A stretch of DNA of 64,000 nucleotides from Chitinophagaceae bacterium UBA1953 (GTDB lineage Bacteria; Bacteroidota; Bacteroidia; Chitinophagales; Chitinophagaceae). This document shows, one piece after another, positions 52,989 to 62,378 of this stretch. The position numbers and the translations under genes were made by a program. The DNA lies in NCBI GenBank assembly GCA_002336115.1, contig DDEN01000022.1, forward strand, positions 248,001 to 312,000. The letters run 5' to 3'. How positions within the stretch are numbered: position 1 is the stretch's first letter; every line of letters starts with the position of its first letter. The notes beneath the pieces were generated by a model. That model searched no databases and was not told the DNA's origin. It saw nothing but the letters and a program-made list of their open reading frames with translations.

Positions 52989-53795
52989 TTAATTATTCTT
53001 TTGATAAAACAATGTATTCAATAATTTTTCTTTCAGCTTCCGCCTTTTCAATTTTGTGTTAACTGATTTTATTTCCTCGTGGTTAAGCGGGCAATCAGGA
53101 TGCTGTAGATACTCTTCAAGAATTTTTTCTCCTGCACGCAGAGTCTCTGTTTTAAACATACTCCCTTCCTGCTGCGGATGAGGGCGTGACCAATACAGAT
53201 CAGCATGTATTTTTACCATATTGTAATGTGCTGCCAGCTTTAACCACAATTCCGTATCTCCTATCCATCTTTTCCCCGAAAAACCTCCAGTCTTTTCAAA
53301 AACATCTCTCCTGATAATACTGGAGCCAGGCGCCCTGAAAAAATGAGTATATCCCGAAAAATGTTCAAGATAAATTTGCTTCGGCGAAATACATACAGGA
53401 TACGGCACCATTGGATCACGTGGAGCCGATAAACCAAATGCTGCTTCCGGAAATTGTTCCATACTCTCAACAAATACTGCAAGTCCATGAGAATAGATTA
53501 CATCATCTGAATCTAAGTATTTAAGATATTTTCCGCTGGCATAAGATGCTGCTTTGTTCCTGTTGAAATAATCACCTAAATTTTTCTCATTCACAAACAC
53601 TTTTACCCTGTTGTCTTTACTGGCATATCCATATATAATATCGGGCGTTTTATCTGTTGAAGCATCATCTGATATAATTAATTCAAAATCTTTATAGGTT
53701 GAAGCAAGCACACTTTCTATCGCTTCTGCAATATAATCCTCCCTGTTATAACAGGTCATTAAAATACTTACCTCCGGCTGCTGCAGACTTTTCAT
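52989..53795 (-). CDS. Glycosyltransferase family 2
   Basis: A 268-residue GT-A enzyme: VSILMTCYNREDYIAEAIESVLAST, ISDDASTDKTPDII, LGDYFNRNKAASYASGKYLKYLDSDDVIY (metal-binding DSDD), GDTELWLKLAAHYN. It ends in a basic helix. Adds one sugar of the repeat; donor unknown. Confidence 0.92.
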   Translation of the reverse strand: MKSLQQPEVSILMTCYNREDYIAEAIESVLASTYKDFELIISDDASTDKTPDIIYGYASKDNRVKVFVNEKNLGDYFNRNKAASYASGKYLKYLDSDDVIYSHGLAVFVESMEQFPEAAFGLSAPRDPMVPYPVCISPKQIYLEHFSGYTHFFRAPGSSIIRRDVFEKTGGFSGKRWIGDTELWLKLAAHYNMVKIHADLYWSRPHPQQEGSMFKTETLRAGEKILEEYLQHPDCPLNHEEIKSVNTKLKRRKLKEKLLNTLFYQKNN

Positions 53796-53840
53796 TTTAT
53801 ACAGTTTTCTTTTTGCATCTCTGTCTTAACCTTGCAGAAT

Positions 53841-54929
53841 TTATACCTTCTCGGCAATAGTTGTTATTTGTGCTTCTGTTAGTTCAGGGAACATAGGCAA
53901 CGACAGTATTTGATTTTGATATAAATAAGCAACAGGAAAATGCTCTGGTTTGTATTGAAAACGACTATAGCATGGCAGAAACGGAAGTGCAACAGGGTAA
54001 TGAACAGATGTCCCGATTCCTTCCGCCGATAATTTCTTTTGCAACTCATCCCGCTGGCCTGTTCGCACTACATAAAGATGAAATACATGCTTATAATTTT
54101 CTTTTGTCAGTGGGCGGTTTATTCTCTTGCCCTCAAGCAATTGGTGGTAAAGCCCGGCATTGCTGATTCTCGCCTCCGTCCATTGATCAAGATGCGGAAG
54201 TTTAGCCATTAAAATGGCAGCCTGCATTCCATCTAACCGGCTGTTTCTTCCCTCTATTATATGATGATGCTTTCCCTGCTGGCCATGATTCGCAATCATC
54301 CTGGCCTTTCTTGCAATTAAATCGTCATTGGTAACCATACAACCCGCATCACCATAGGCTCCCAGATTTTTGCCAGGGTAAAAACTAAAGCTCCCCGCAT
54401 GACCAAAAGTGCCTGTCTTTTGCCCATTTATCTTTGCACCATGAGCCTGGGCACAATCTTCAATTACAATAAGTCTGTACGTTTCAGCAATTTTCATAAT
54501 GGCTGGCATATCGGCTGGGTGCCCATACAAATGAACCGGTATAATCGCTTTCGTTTTTGCTGTAATGGCTTTTTCAATCAATAACGGATTAATTGTAAAA
54601 TAGTCTTCTTCTATATCCACAAAAACGGGAGTTGCACCGGTGCTGCTTACAGCCTCAGAAGTGGATATCCACGAAATAGCCGGAACAATTACTTCATCAC
54701 CTGCTCCAATTTCAAATGCTTTCAGTAATATCTCAATTGAATCGGTACCATTGGCACAGCCAATCATATGCTTTATTCCAAGATAGTCGGCAAAACTGTT
54801 TTCGAATCTTGTTACAACATCCCCTCCAATATAAGAAGCGTTCTTAATTGTTTTCCGGATGGCTTCATCAACCTCATCTTTAATCGACAGATATTGTGCA
54901 TACAAATCAACAAAAGGAATTTCTGACAT
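53841..54929 (-). CDS. Sugar aminotransferase, DegT/WbpE-like
   Basis: A 362-residue PLP enzyme of the DegT/DnrJ/EryC1 family: PFVDLYAQYLSIKDEVDEAI, ANGTDSIEILLKAF, PVHLYGHPADM, EDCAQAHGAKI, PLP lysine in FSFYPGKNLGAYGDAGC (about residue 187), HHIIEGRNSRLDGMQAAIL. The start PFVDL and the neighbouring WlbA-like and WbpD-like genes point to WbpE/WlbC, which aminates UDP-3-keto-GlcNAcA. Confidence 0.93.
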   Translation of the reverse strand: MSEIPFVDLYAQYLSIKDEVDEAIRKTIKNASYIGGDVVTRFENSFADYLGIKHMIGCANGTDSIEILLKAFEIGAGDEVIVPAISWISTSEAVSSTGATPVFVDIEEDYFTINPLLIEKAITAKTKAIIPVHLYGHPADMPAIMKIAETYRLIVIEDCAQAHGAKINGQKTGTFGHAGSFSFYPGKNLGAYGDAGCMVTNDDLIARKARMIANHGQQGKHHHIIEGRNSRLDGMQAAILMAKLPHLDQWTEARISNAGLYHQLLEGKRINRPLTKENYKHVFHLYVVRTGQRDELQKKLSAEGIGTSVHYPVALPFLPCYSRFQYKPEHFPVAYLYQNQILSLPMFPELTEAQITTIAEKV

Positions 54930-54938
54930 GTTATAAAT

Positions 54939-55406
54939 TTAAATTATCCGGATTAATCTTGCTGGGTTTCCGGCATATATACCCTTAACTGTAATATCTT
55001 TTGTTACAACAGCCCCTGCACCTATTACAGTACCGTCACATATTTCTACAGGTAAAATAGTGGCATTTGAACCAACCGACACCCTGTTTCCAAGAACTGT
55101 TTTTTTCCACTTGCTTTGATCCCCTTGAGCAGGCCCGCCCCCGGAAAAAATATCATTGATAAACATCACCCCATGCCCTATAAAACAATTATCTCCAATC
55201 GTTACAAGCTCACAGATAAATGTGTGCGACTGAATCTTACAATTTGACCCGATTGAAACAGCTTTCTGTATTTCTACAAAAGGACCTACAAAACTGTTAT
55301 TTCCAATAACACAGCCATATAAATTTACAGGCTGTATAACTCGTACATTCTCACCAAACTTTACATCTTCCCTTATCCCTGATTCAGATAAAACCGGCTT
55401 ATGCAT
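54939..55406 (-). CDS. Hexapeptide N-acetyltransferase, WbpD/WlbB-like
   Basis: The ATG at 55406 overlaps the upstream stop by 8 bases and is preferred. The 155-residue protein is almost wholly left-handed beta-helix repeats (IGNNSFVGPFVEIQKAVSIGSNCKIQSHTFICELVTIG) and ends with IGAGAVVTKDITVKGIYAGNPARLIR. This type acetylates the 3-amino group of UDP-GlcNAc3NA. Its position between the WlbA-like and WbpE-like genes supports that role. Confidence 0.88.
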   Translation of the reverse strand: MHKPVLSESGIREDVKFGENVRVIQPVNLYGCVIGNNSFVGPFVEIQKAVSIGSNCKIQSHTFICELVTIGDNCFIGHGVMFINDIFSGGGPAQGDQSKWKKTVLGNRVSVGSNATILPVEICDGTVIGAGAVVTKDITVKGIYAGNPARLIRII

Positions 55407-56421
55407 TTGCAGTTGTATTTTTTGCCGCAGAATAAATTTTATCAATAATCTCAACTGTTTTTAACCCCTCAAATCCATTAGTGGCAATTATTCCGTCTTT
55501 TGTTAAAACCTCAGCTACGTTGTTATACACTTTATCGTGATTGCTCATTGAACCGAAATATTTCCCATAATTATTGGGAGGATTTCCGGGTGGGAGATCC
55601 TTAATTTCATAATCCTGAATACACTGATATTCCAGCTCGTTCAGGTACTGACCTCCTATTTTTACAGTTCCTTTCTCACCAAAAATAGTTAAAGAGCCTT
55701 CCATATTTTGCCCATAACTATTCACTGAATAATGAATGGTACCAATAGCTCCGTTATAAAATTTCAGACTCACTGCACCTGTATCTTCAAATTCAATAAT
55801 ACCATTGTGATTGTAATTGCCGGTAAAGGCCTGAACTTCTTTTACATCGCCTGCTATCCAGAATAATAAGTCTACAAAATGACTGAACTGTGTAAAAAGC
55901 GTTCCTCCATCCATCTCTTTCGTTCCTTTCCACGAATTTTTATAGTACTCATTATTTCTGTTCCAGAAACAATTCAGTTGAACATTGAAAATTTTCCCTA
56001 AACGACCTTCTTCCACAATCTGTTTAACAGCAGCAACGGGAGGATTAAACCGGTTTTGTTTTACAATAAATAACCGTTTATTAGCCCTCTCTGCAGTACT
56101 GATCATGTTGCCACAATCCTGTACCGATAAAGCCATTGGCTTCTCACACAAAACATGAAATCCTGCCTTTAACGCAGCAATTGAATGCGCTGCATGTAAA
56201 CCGTTTGGTGAGCAAACTGAAATAACATCAATTTCCGGATGATTAGTTAATAATTCAGTTACAGAAATATAAGATTGTGCCTTATATTTCTGCCCTAGCT
56301 CATCTGCCTTTTCTTTTATAATATCACACACTGCAACCAGCTTCCCTGTATTATTTATATGCTCAGCATGCCTTTGCGCTATTCTGCCGCAACCGATTAT
56401 CCCGAATTTTAATTGACTCAT
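55399..56421 (-). CDS. UDP-N-acetylglucosaminuronate 3-dehydrogenase, WlbA/WbpB-like
   Basis: A 340-residue Gfo/Idh/MocA enzyme: FGIIGCGRIAQRHAEHI, ICSP-like VCSPNGLHAAHS, CEKPMALS, then VKQNRFNPPVAAVKQ and MDGGTLFTQFSHFVDLLFW, which are specific to WlbA as I know it. It oxidises C3 of UDP-GlcNAcA with NAD. UDP-GlcNAc 6-dehydrogenase (WbpA), needed to make its substrate, is not in the window. Confidence 0.9.
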   Translation of the reverse strand: MSQLKFGIIGCGRIAQRHAEHINNTGKLVAVCDIIKEKADELGQKYKAQSYISVTELLTNHPEIDVISVCSPNGLHAAHSIAALKAGFHVLCEKPMALSVQDCGNMISTAERANKRLFIVKQNRFNPPVAAVKQIVEEGRLGKIFNVQLNCFWNRNNEYYKNSWKGTKEMDGGTLFTQFSHFVDLLFWIAGDVKEVQAFTGNYNHNGIIEFEDTGAVSLKFYNGAIGTIHYSVNSYGQNMEGSLTIFGEKGTVKIGGQYLNELEYQCIQDYEIKDLPPGNPPNNYGKYFGSMSNHDKVYNNVAEVLTKDGIIATNGFEGLKTVEIIDKIYSAAKNTTANA

Positions 56422-56444
56422 AAACTTACCTTATGTATTATATT

Positions 56445-57653
56445 TCAAACTTTAACCCGCCTTCTTATTTTATGCATAAACTTTCTGGTCTGCTTTACAA
56501 AACGCACGGGGAAATATGGCTTATCCAGAAAGGAACCATAGGTTCTTAACAGCTTCGGCTTATTTTTTACAATATGCTCATACTGTTTAAACTCATTTAA
56601 ATAGTTATTAGCCGTTTCCCTTATATCATACTTCTCTTCTGCAATTTTACGGCAACTTGCCTGAAGCATTTTCAACTTTTCCCTGTTATTGTTTAATTCA
56701 CTGATAACAGAAGCAAAACCCTGTACATCCCTGACACCTATTTTATACCCAATATCCGCCAGTATTTCAGAAGTTCCGCCGGGTATATCACTCACTACCG
56801 GAACCAGGCCGCAACTCAAAGCCTCTATTATAGCAATACCATATCCCTCAAACTCAGTAGGAAGCACAAATATATCACAGGCTCGCATTTCATCTAAAAC
56901 TTCCTGATGATTGTCAGGTGAAACAAATTTCACATTACTCTTTCCCCTCCACTGCTCTTTCAGCTCTGCATTTAAAATTCCATTCCCGATTATTACCCAT
57001 TCAACAACATCGTTTTTCTTCAGCAGTTCTTCATCTATTTCCCACAACAGCATTACTCCTTTTGCTGCAACCCACCTGCCCGTAAAGGCAATTTTCAGAC
57101 TCTTTCCGCTCTCTTTTTTTTCCAAATGTTTCATCACAGTTATACCGTGTAACAACTGCTTGCAACTTTTGTTCCTTGCACCCGAACTGTACAATACCTC
57201 TTTCCAGAATTTTGAATGTGTTAGAAAAGCATCTATAAACGGCTCACTTTGTATAAAGAGTTTAATGCTGTAAAAATCGTGTACAATCTGAAAAACCTTT
57301 TTTGGCATTGGAAATACAGAAACACAATCAAGCTCCAGGAAATTATTGCAAACCAAAACACCTTCTTCCTGGCCAATTATTGAATGAAGCCGTTTTAATT
57401 CATAATACCTGTTAGATAGCGGATCAAAGTCAAAATCACAGATTTCATCGGCCCGTATGTTTTTTTCATACAACTCTTCTCTTGGGTCAAGATCATTTTG
57501 TCTTACCAGAATCACCCTTACTTTAAAAAATTCTCTGAAAGCAGCATTATTAATAATCTCAATATTCATATAAGCCACCCCGCCCATTTTCTTTTCAAAA
57601 ATGAAAACAATCACAGGTTTTGTACTTGATACCGAAATCTTATCCATAATCAA
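56445..57653 (-). CDS. Glycosyltransferase family 4
   Basis: About 400 residues. The start is either TTG at 57653, overlapping the preceding TGA, or ATG at 57647. Motifs: KPVIVFIFEKKMGGVAYMNIEIINN, LKIAFTGRWVAAKGVMLLWEI, VIIGNGILNAELKEQ, DIFVLPTEFEGYGIAIIEALSCGLVPVVSDIPGGTSEIL. GT-B fold. The basic C terminus (KQTRKFMHKIRRRVKV) could bind the membrane surface. Confidence 0.9.
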   Translation of the reverse strand: MIMDKISVSSTKPVIVFIFEKKMGGVAYMNIEIINNAAFREFFKVRVILVRQNDLDPREELYEKNIRADEICDFDFDPLSNRYYELKRLHSIIGQEEGVLVCNNFLELDCVSVFPMPKKVFQIVHDFYSIKLFIQSEPFIDAFLTHSKFWKEVLYSSGARNKSCKQLLHGITVMKHLEKKESGKSLKIAFTGRWVAAKGVMLLWEIDEELLKKNDVVEWVIIGNGILNAELKEQWRGKSNVKFVSPDNHQEVLDEMRACDIFVLPTEFEGYGIAIIEALSCGLVPVVSDIPGGTSEILADIGYKIGVRDVQGFASVISELNNNREKLKMLQASCRKIAEEKYDIRETANNYLNEFKQYEHIVKNKPKLLRTYGSFLDKPYFPVRFVKQTRKFMHKIRRRVKV

Positions 57654-58558
57654 ACAGTAACCTTAACCAGGTTATAAAACAACCCGCTCCAGAAGTTCTT
57701 AGAAAAAAAATGTAAATAATTTGACCTCGCAGCTTTAAACAAAAACACAACAGATTCTCTGTGCCTCCCGTCTATCCTTGAATAATAGGATGAACGCTGA
57801 TAGTAGAGAAACAGTTTTTGTTTATACTCTTTTGCTGTAATGTTAGGTGTAAAACCACTCCTGATTCTTCTTTTATAAGCCTCCACATGTGCTAATAAAC
57901 TGTAGGCATAGGCTCTCGTTCCGTTCGTACCCTGTGAAATTCCAAGTTCATGCCTCCTGTATAAATACAATGGCTCATCAACAAATGCAAGCCCGCCTCC
58001 GCTTTCTTCCATTTTCAGGTAAATGTCAATATCAACCCCACGGCGGTAAATTGCAGAAAAACCTTCCGTTTTATTATAGTATTTCCGCTTAAATGTAACA
58101 AAATTGCAGATATGAATTTCCCTGATTAAAGGAACTCCTTCCGGTTGACGGCCGGATATATCACAAATTCCATAGGGCTGCAGGTCCCCGTCGCAATCAA
58201 GAGCTCTCGACGTTATCATTGCAGCTTCACCATTTTTTTCATGTGCTTCAAGCATTTTTTTCAGTGCTTCCGGTACCAACGCATCATCGGCTCCTAACAT
58301 ACCAATCACATCCCCCGTAGATGCTTCTGCTGCAGTTCTGAATGCAGCACCCGCACCACAATTGTTGGCATGCCTTATAAACTTTATCCGCTTATCAGTA
58401 AGGTACTTTTCAACAACTTCTGCCGAATTATCAGTAGAGGCATCGTCGGCAATAAGCAGTTCCCAATTGGTAAACGTCTGGTTCAGCACACTCTGAATCA
58501 GGTCATCCAGGTATCTGCCATTATTATAATTCGCTACAATAACTGAAAATAACTTCAT
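57650..58558 (-). CDS. Glycosyltransferase family 2
   Basis: A 302-residue GT-A enzyme: FSVIVANYNNGRYLDDLIQSVLNQTFTNWELLIADDASTDNS, EASTGDVIGMLGADDALVPEAL, GVDIDIYLKMEESGG. Overlaps the acyltransferase gene upstream (ATGA) and the GT4 gene downstream, so the three are coupled. Confidence 0.93.
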   Translation of the reverse strand: MKLFSVIVANYNNGRYLDDLIQSVLNQTFTNWELLIADDASTDNSAEVVEKYLTDKRIKFIRHANNCGAGAAFRTAAEASTGDVIGMLGADDALVPEALKKMLEAHEKNGEAAMITSRALDCDGDLQPYGICDISGRQPEGVPLIREIHICNFVTFKRKYYNKTEGFSAIYRRGVDIDIYLKMEESGGGLAFVDEPLYLYRRHELGISQGTNGTRAYAYSLLAHVEAYKRRIRSGFTPNITAKEYKQKLFLYYQRSSYYSRIDGRHRESVVFLFKAARSNYLHFFSKNFWSGLFYNLVKVTV

Positions 58559-59619
58559 TTTGTAACCCGGTTTTTTAAAACTGTAATCGGTTTTTCAATA
58601 TACCTGAACGATAATGTGGCAACCCCGATTGCAAGAACAGAGTACAGTGGAAATTTAACCAGGTAACTGTTGTAATAAATATATTTCAGGAAGCTGTTTG
58701 TATCACCAAAACTCTTTAAAAGAAATGTATTTACATAAGGCTCCGCCAGGTATGCCACCATAAGGTGATAAATATACACACCATAAGAAATCTGGCCGAT
58801 GTACATCGCTGTTTTATTCTCCAGCAATTTCAGTGCAAAAAAACGTTGCTTATTTCCAGGAAAAATAGCTGCCCCAATAAGGTAAAACGAAACTACGGAA
58901 ACAGATAATCGAAAATAAGGATCGAGATAATGAAGGTTAAAAACACTTAATAACACTACACCCAGGTAAATGGCCAACCCAAGCTTCCATGCCAACCGAA
59001 AACGCAGGATTTTCTGTAGTTGCTCCCTGTCGTAATTTTTCAGGTACGCAAACAACGCACCCAATCCAAACGCATCAAAACACGAACTTGTCAGTAACTT
59101 ATGATTAATACCGGTTATAAAAATCCTTGATAGCACTGCAACCGCTATAGCCCCGGCAATCAGCTTCAGTAGATGCTTTTGTGGTACAGTAAGAATAAGT
59201 AATGGCCACAGCAGGTAAAACTGCTCTTCTATACTCAGCGACCACAAATGTTCAAAAAAAAGCGGAACCTCATGTTGCTGCTGATAAAAGTTAATAATGT
59301 AACCAAAAGCATAAGGTAGCGACGGGCCGGCTTCTGCTCGGAATAAAAGTGCAGCTACAAAAAGGTAGAGATAATAAATAGGAAATATCCGCATCGACCG
59401 GCGGATATAAAATTTCTTAAGGTTCTGCTGTAGTGTTGCGCCTGTTTCTTTATACCTGAATAAAATTTCGGTGATTAAAAAACCGCTGATTACAAAAAAA
59501 AGATCAACACCTGCAATACCAATATATACATGCTTCGTTATTTTAAAGCTAAAGAAATGGCTGAATAAAACAGCCATAACTGCATAACAACGCAAAGCAT
59601 CTAACCTTCTGTAATACAT
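58555..59619 (-). CDS. Acyltransferase-3 family membrane protein
   Basis: A 354-residue protein with about ten membrane segments. MYYRRLDALRCYAVMAVLFSHFF, VDLFFVISGFLITEILFR, IRRSMRIFPIYYLYLFVAALLF and EHLWSLSIEEQFYLLWPLLIL are the OafA/NolL family motifs. Probably adds an acetyl or other acyl group to the glycan. A 149-base gap upstream contains a GCCGTT/AACGGC hairpin (59703-59725). Confidence 0.92.
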   Translation of the reverse strand: MYYRRLDALRCYAVMAVLFSHFFSFKITKHVYIGIAGVDLFFVISGFLITEILFRYKETGATLQQNLKKFYIRRSMRIFPIYYLYLFVAALLFRAEAGPSLPYAFGYIINFYQQQHEVPLFFEHLWSLSIEEQFYLLWPLLILTVPQKHLLKLIAGAIAVAVLSRIFITGINHKLLTSSCFDAFGLGALFAYLKNYDREQLQKILRFRLAWKLGLAIYLGVVLLSVFNLHYLDPYFRLSVSVVSFYLIGAAIFPGNKQRFFALKLLENKTAMYIGQISYGVYIYHLMVAYLAEPYVNTFLLKSFGDTNSFLKYIYYNSYLVKFPLYSVLAIGVATLSFRYIEKPITVLKNRVTK

Positions 59620-59768
59620 ACACGTTTCAGATCAGAATAGAGTTTTTCCGCATTTGTATAAAACCGCAGCATATCTGTTTTGTTTTCAACAGGCATTCGG
59701 CTGCCGTTTTATCAATAGTAACGGCATTATAATAAAAACAACAAAAACCGGATAGCAGATACAGATAT

Positions 59769-60683
59769 TCACCTGTTTAGCCTGGAAGCGGACCTGGATT
59801 TAATTTTCTGCTCCCAAAATGTATAAAGCCTGCTTCCGGTATCTTTAGCTGTAGGAATAAGAAACCACTTAAAAAACATGAGCGGCAGTACCTGTATAGC
59901 AAGCAACGGGGATTTACCTGCCCTGTAAATTTGCTTTTCCGAAAACCATACAAGATTAAATTTCCATAAAACAAACGCAAAAAAACCCTTTATATATGTG
60001 CCTGTAAAAGGCACTCTGTGGTTCACATAATTTGTTTTAATACGTTTGTAAAACAGCGCATTGCCGGTACTTAACAGGTAATTACCTTTTGCCAGGTAAT
60101 AACAGATTGTAGGGTAAATATTATTATATGCCCGTGTTTTGTTTACTGCCCACCAAACCGGAAACTGCACCTCTTTCATTTTCTCTCGTACAAACAAACC
60201 ATAACCGCACGAATCTTCAAATTCATGAATGAGTTTTTTAATCCGCTTTACTGCCGTTTTACCCGAGTAATCAGTACGCACTGTTTGTAGTATTCGGTCA
60301 TCTTCATCAATAAATGTTGTGGGGCAAAAAGCCATTACCGCAGCATCGTCTGTATCCAGTAATTGCTTTAATGTTGAAATAAAGGAGCTATCCAGTATAT
60401 CGTCGCTGCCCGCCCACATAAAATATTTACCGGTAGCCTGTTGCAGTAAATACTCCATATTGCGTGACACACCAAGGTTAACCGGTTGCCTTATATACCT
60501 GATGCGTGAATCCCTTGCAGCATATTCCCTGCACACGGCTTCACTGCCATCAGTTGAACCATCATCCGAAATAAGCAGCTCAAAATCTGTAAATGTTTGT
60601 GCAAGTACACTGTTTAACGACTTGCTTAAAAAAGGTTTGTCATTAAACACCGGCATTCCTATAGTAACAGTTGGAAAACTCAT
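59769..60683 (-). CDS. Glycosyltransferase family 2
   Basis: A 304-residue GT-A enzyme: VTIGMPVFNDKPFLSKSLNSVLAQTFTDFELLISDDGSTDGS, NLGVSRNMEYLLQQATGKYFMWAGSDDI. A hydrophobic segment near residues 260-285 may attach it to the membrane. Its start is 2 bases after the stop of the next GT2 gene. Confidence 0.92.
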   Translation of the reverse strand: MSFPTVTIGMPVFNDKPFLSKSLNSVLAQTFTDFELLISDDGSTDGSEAVCREYAARDSRIRYIRQPVNLGVSRNMEYLLQQATGKYFMWAGSDDILDSSFISTLKQLLDTDDAAVMAFCPTTFIDEDDRILQTVRTDYSGKTAVKRIKKLIHEFEDSCGYGLFVREKMKEVQFPVWWAVNKTRAYNNIYPTICYYLAKGNYLLSTGNALFYKRIKTNYVNHRVPFTGTYIKGFFAFVLWKFNLVWFSEKQIYRAGKSPLLAIQVLPLMFFKWFLIPTAKDTGSRLYTFWEQKIKSRSASRLNR

Positions 60684-60685
60684 CG

Positions 60686-61495
60686 TTAAACCTTCAGCAT
60701 CCCCAAAACTATTTTTACAATAGCCTTTACCCTGTAATTTCTAACATACGACTGCATATTGTCCACTCTGCGTTTATAACTTGCATATTGTGCAAACAAT
60801 TCAGCATAATAGCTTGAAATATGTTGCGAATGCTTAATAAAAATATACTCCCTGCTTTTATTAATTCTGTCCATAGTAAAGGCTGCCGACATAGAATTAA
60901 GTAACCTTCTGTAATGAAAACCTATTTCATTCAGGTAATAAAATTTCCCGCCATTTAGTGCAATATTGATCCATATTTCCCAATCCTCATGCCCCATTGC
61001 AGGCATATTACCATCATATCCTCCTGCTTTTTCCAAAACATCTTTTCTTACCAACGCACAGGCATCAATATAATTACGGTGCAGTAGTCTTACTTTATCA
61101 AATGAACCAATAGTTCTGCGCCCTTCTTCATTTTCAAAAAAAAACACATCTGTATAAACCACAGCCAATTCAGGGTTTTCTTTCAATATACCGGCTGCTT
61201 TAATTATAACTTCGGGCACAAGCTTGTTATCACAATCCAGTGGTATTATGTATTCCCCTTTTGCCTTTGCAACACCGGCATTCCGGGCGGCTGCTAATCC
61301 CTTATTTTCCTGCTGTATTATAATAACGCCTCTTTGCTTTAATTCCTCAAGCTTATCTAAAGTATATCGATCGGTACTCCCGTCATCAACAATAATATAT
61401 TCAAAATCACTTCCGTATTTATTAAGTTCAAGACTGTTGTAGGCATCATCTAAATAAATGCCACCATTATAACAGGCGGTAACAACTGTAATCAT
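60686..61495 (-). CDS. Glycosyltransferase family 2
   Basis: A 269-residue GT-A enzyme: ITVVTACYNGGIYLDDAYNSL, IIVDDGSTDRYTLDKL, KGLAAARNAGVAKAKGEYIIPLDCDNKLVPEV, PAMGHEDWEIWINIAL. Acts in the same transcript as the following GT2. Donor unknown. Confidence 0.92.
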   Translation of the reverse strand: MITVVTACYNGGIYLDDAYNSLELNKYGSDFEYIIVDDGSTDRYTLDKLEELKQRGVIIIQQENKGLAAARNAGVAKAKGEYIIPLDCDNKLVPEVIIKAAGILKENPELAVVYTDVFFFENEEGRRTIGSFDKVRLLHRNYIDACALVRKDVLEKAGGYDGNMPAMGHEDWEIWINIALNGGKFYYLNEIGFHYRRLLNSMSAAFTMDRINKSREYIFIKHSQHISSYYAELFAQYASYKRRVDNMQSYVRNYRVKAIVKIVLGMLKV

Positions 61496-61518
61496 TCTCT
61501 TTTTACAAATGTTTTGGA

Positions 61519-62253
61519 TTATTTTTTTGAAATTCTAGCAAAACCATATAAACCCGAAGGCATCACATAATTATCAAACTTTACTGGCGGTTGATCCTTT
61601 TTTATTAACCAGTAATAAAACGGCTTCATTAAAAAAATGAAAAATTTCTTTTTCCACCCTGAAATACCTGAATAAGTACTCCACAAACCTAACATAGTTG
61701 CTAAACTCTGGTGCATCCCTCCAAGAGCTTTTATCTCTATGTCAAAATATCCGGCCTTCTTTAGAAGCCTTTCAATTTCAAATGGAGTAAACCTGTGATG
61801 ATCATATGGAACTTCATGTAAAGGCCAGATACAAGGTACCGTAAAAAATAAACACCCGTCATTTTTTAACACTCGGGCAATTTCGCCTAATATATGCGAG
61901 GTATTATCGTAATGCTCAAAGAACTCTGTTGCAATTACCCAGTCAAAACAATTGTCTGAAACCGGCAATGTTTTACCATCCCAAAAATAATCAGGTACTA
62001 CCTTTCCATGATATTGAGTAGGTGCTAAATCAACCCCTTCATATCGATCAATTCGGTTGCTTTCTAGTAAAAACTCCTTATAAGGCATTACCCCACAACC
62101 AACATCAAGAACTCTTCCTGTAATACGGCTCTTTAATTCATTAATAGCCTTTAATAAAGTTATTCTGATGGCATAAAATGCAACACCTAGCTTGTGTAAA
62201 TTAGGACTAGTAAAAAAATCTCTTTTGTAAACAGTCATTTCCTCAGTATTCAT
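61519..62253 (-). CDS. SAM-dependent methyltransferase (class I)
   Basis: A 244-residue protein with VLDVGCGVMPYKEFL (about residues 46-60), VDLAPTQYHG, DWVIATEFFEHYD and FFTVPCIWPLHEVPYDHHRFTPFEIERLLKKAGYF, typical of methyltransferase_11 proteins. Next to wzt, it could place the terminal cap recognised by the Wzt C-terminal domain (inference). A 125-base AT-rich leader separates it from wzt. Confidence 0.88.
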   Translation of the reverse strand: MNTEEMTVYKRDFFTSPNLHKLGVAFYAIRITLLKAINELKSRITGRVLDVGCGVMPYKEFLLESNRIDRYEGVDLAPTQYHGKVVPDYFWDGKTLPVSDNCFDWVIATEFFEHYDNTSHILGEIARVLKNDGCLFFTVPCIWPLHEVPYDHHRFTPFEIERLLKKAGYFDIEIKALGGMHQSLATMLGLWSTYSGISGWKKKFFIFLMKPFYYWLIKKDQPPVKFDNYVMPSGLYGFARISKK

Positions 62254-62378
62254 TCTATACTTTTATGTTTTGGGGAATTACATTGTAGGACAATAAAAAA
62301 CAACTCTTTTTACACGTAAGCTATATTTATTAACTTATAACCCATCTGTTCGAATTTATGACTTAATGCATATAAACA

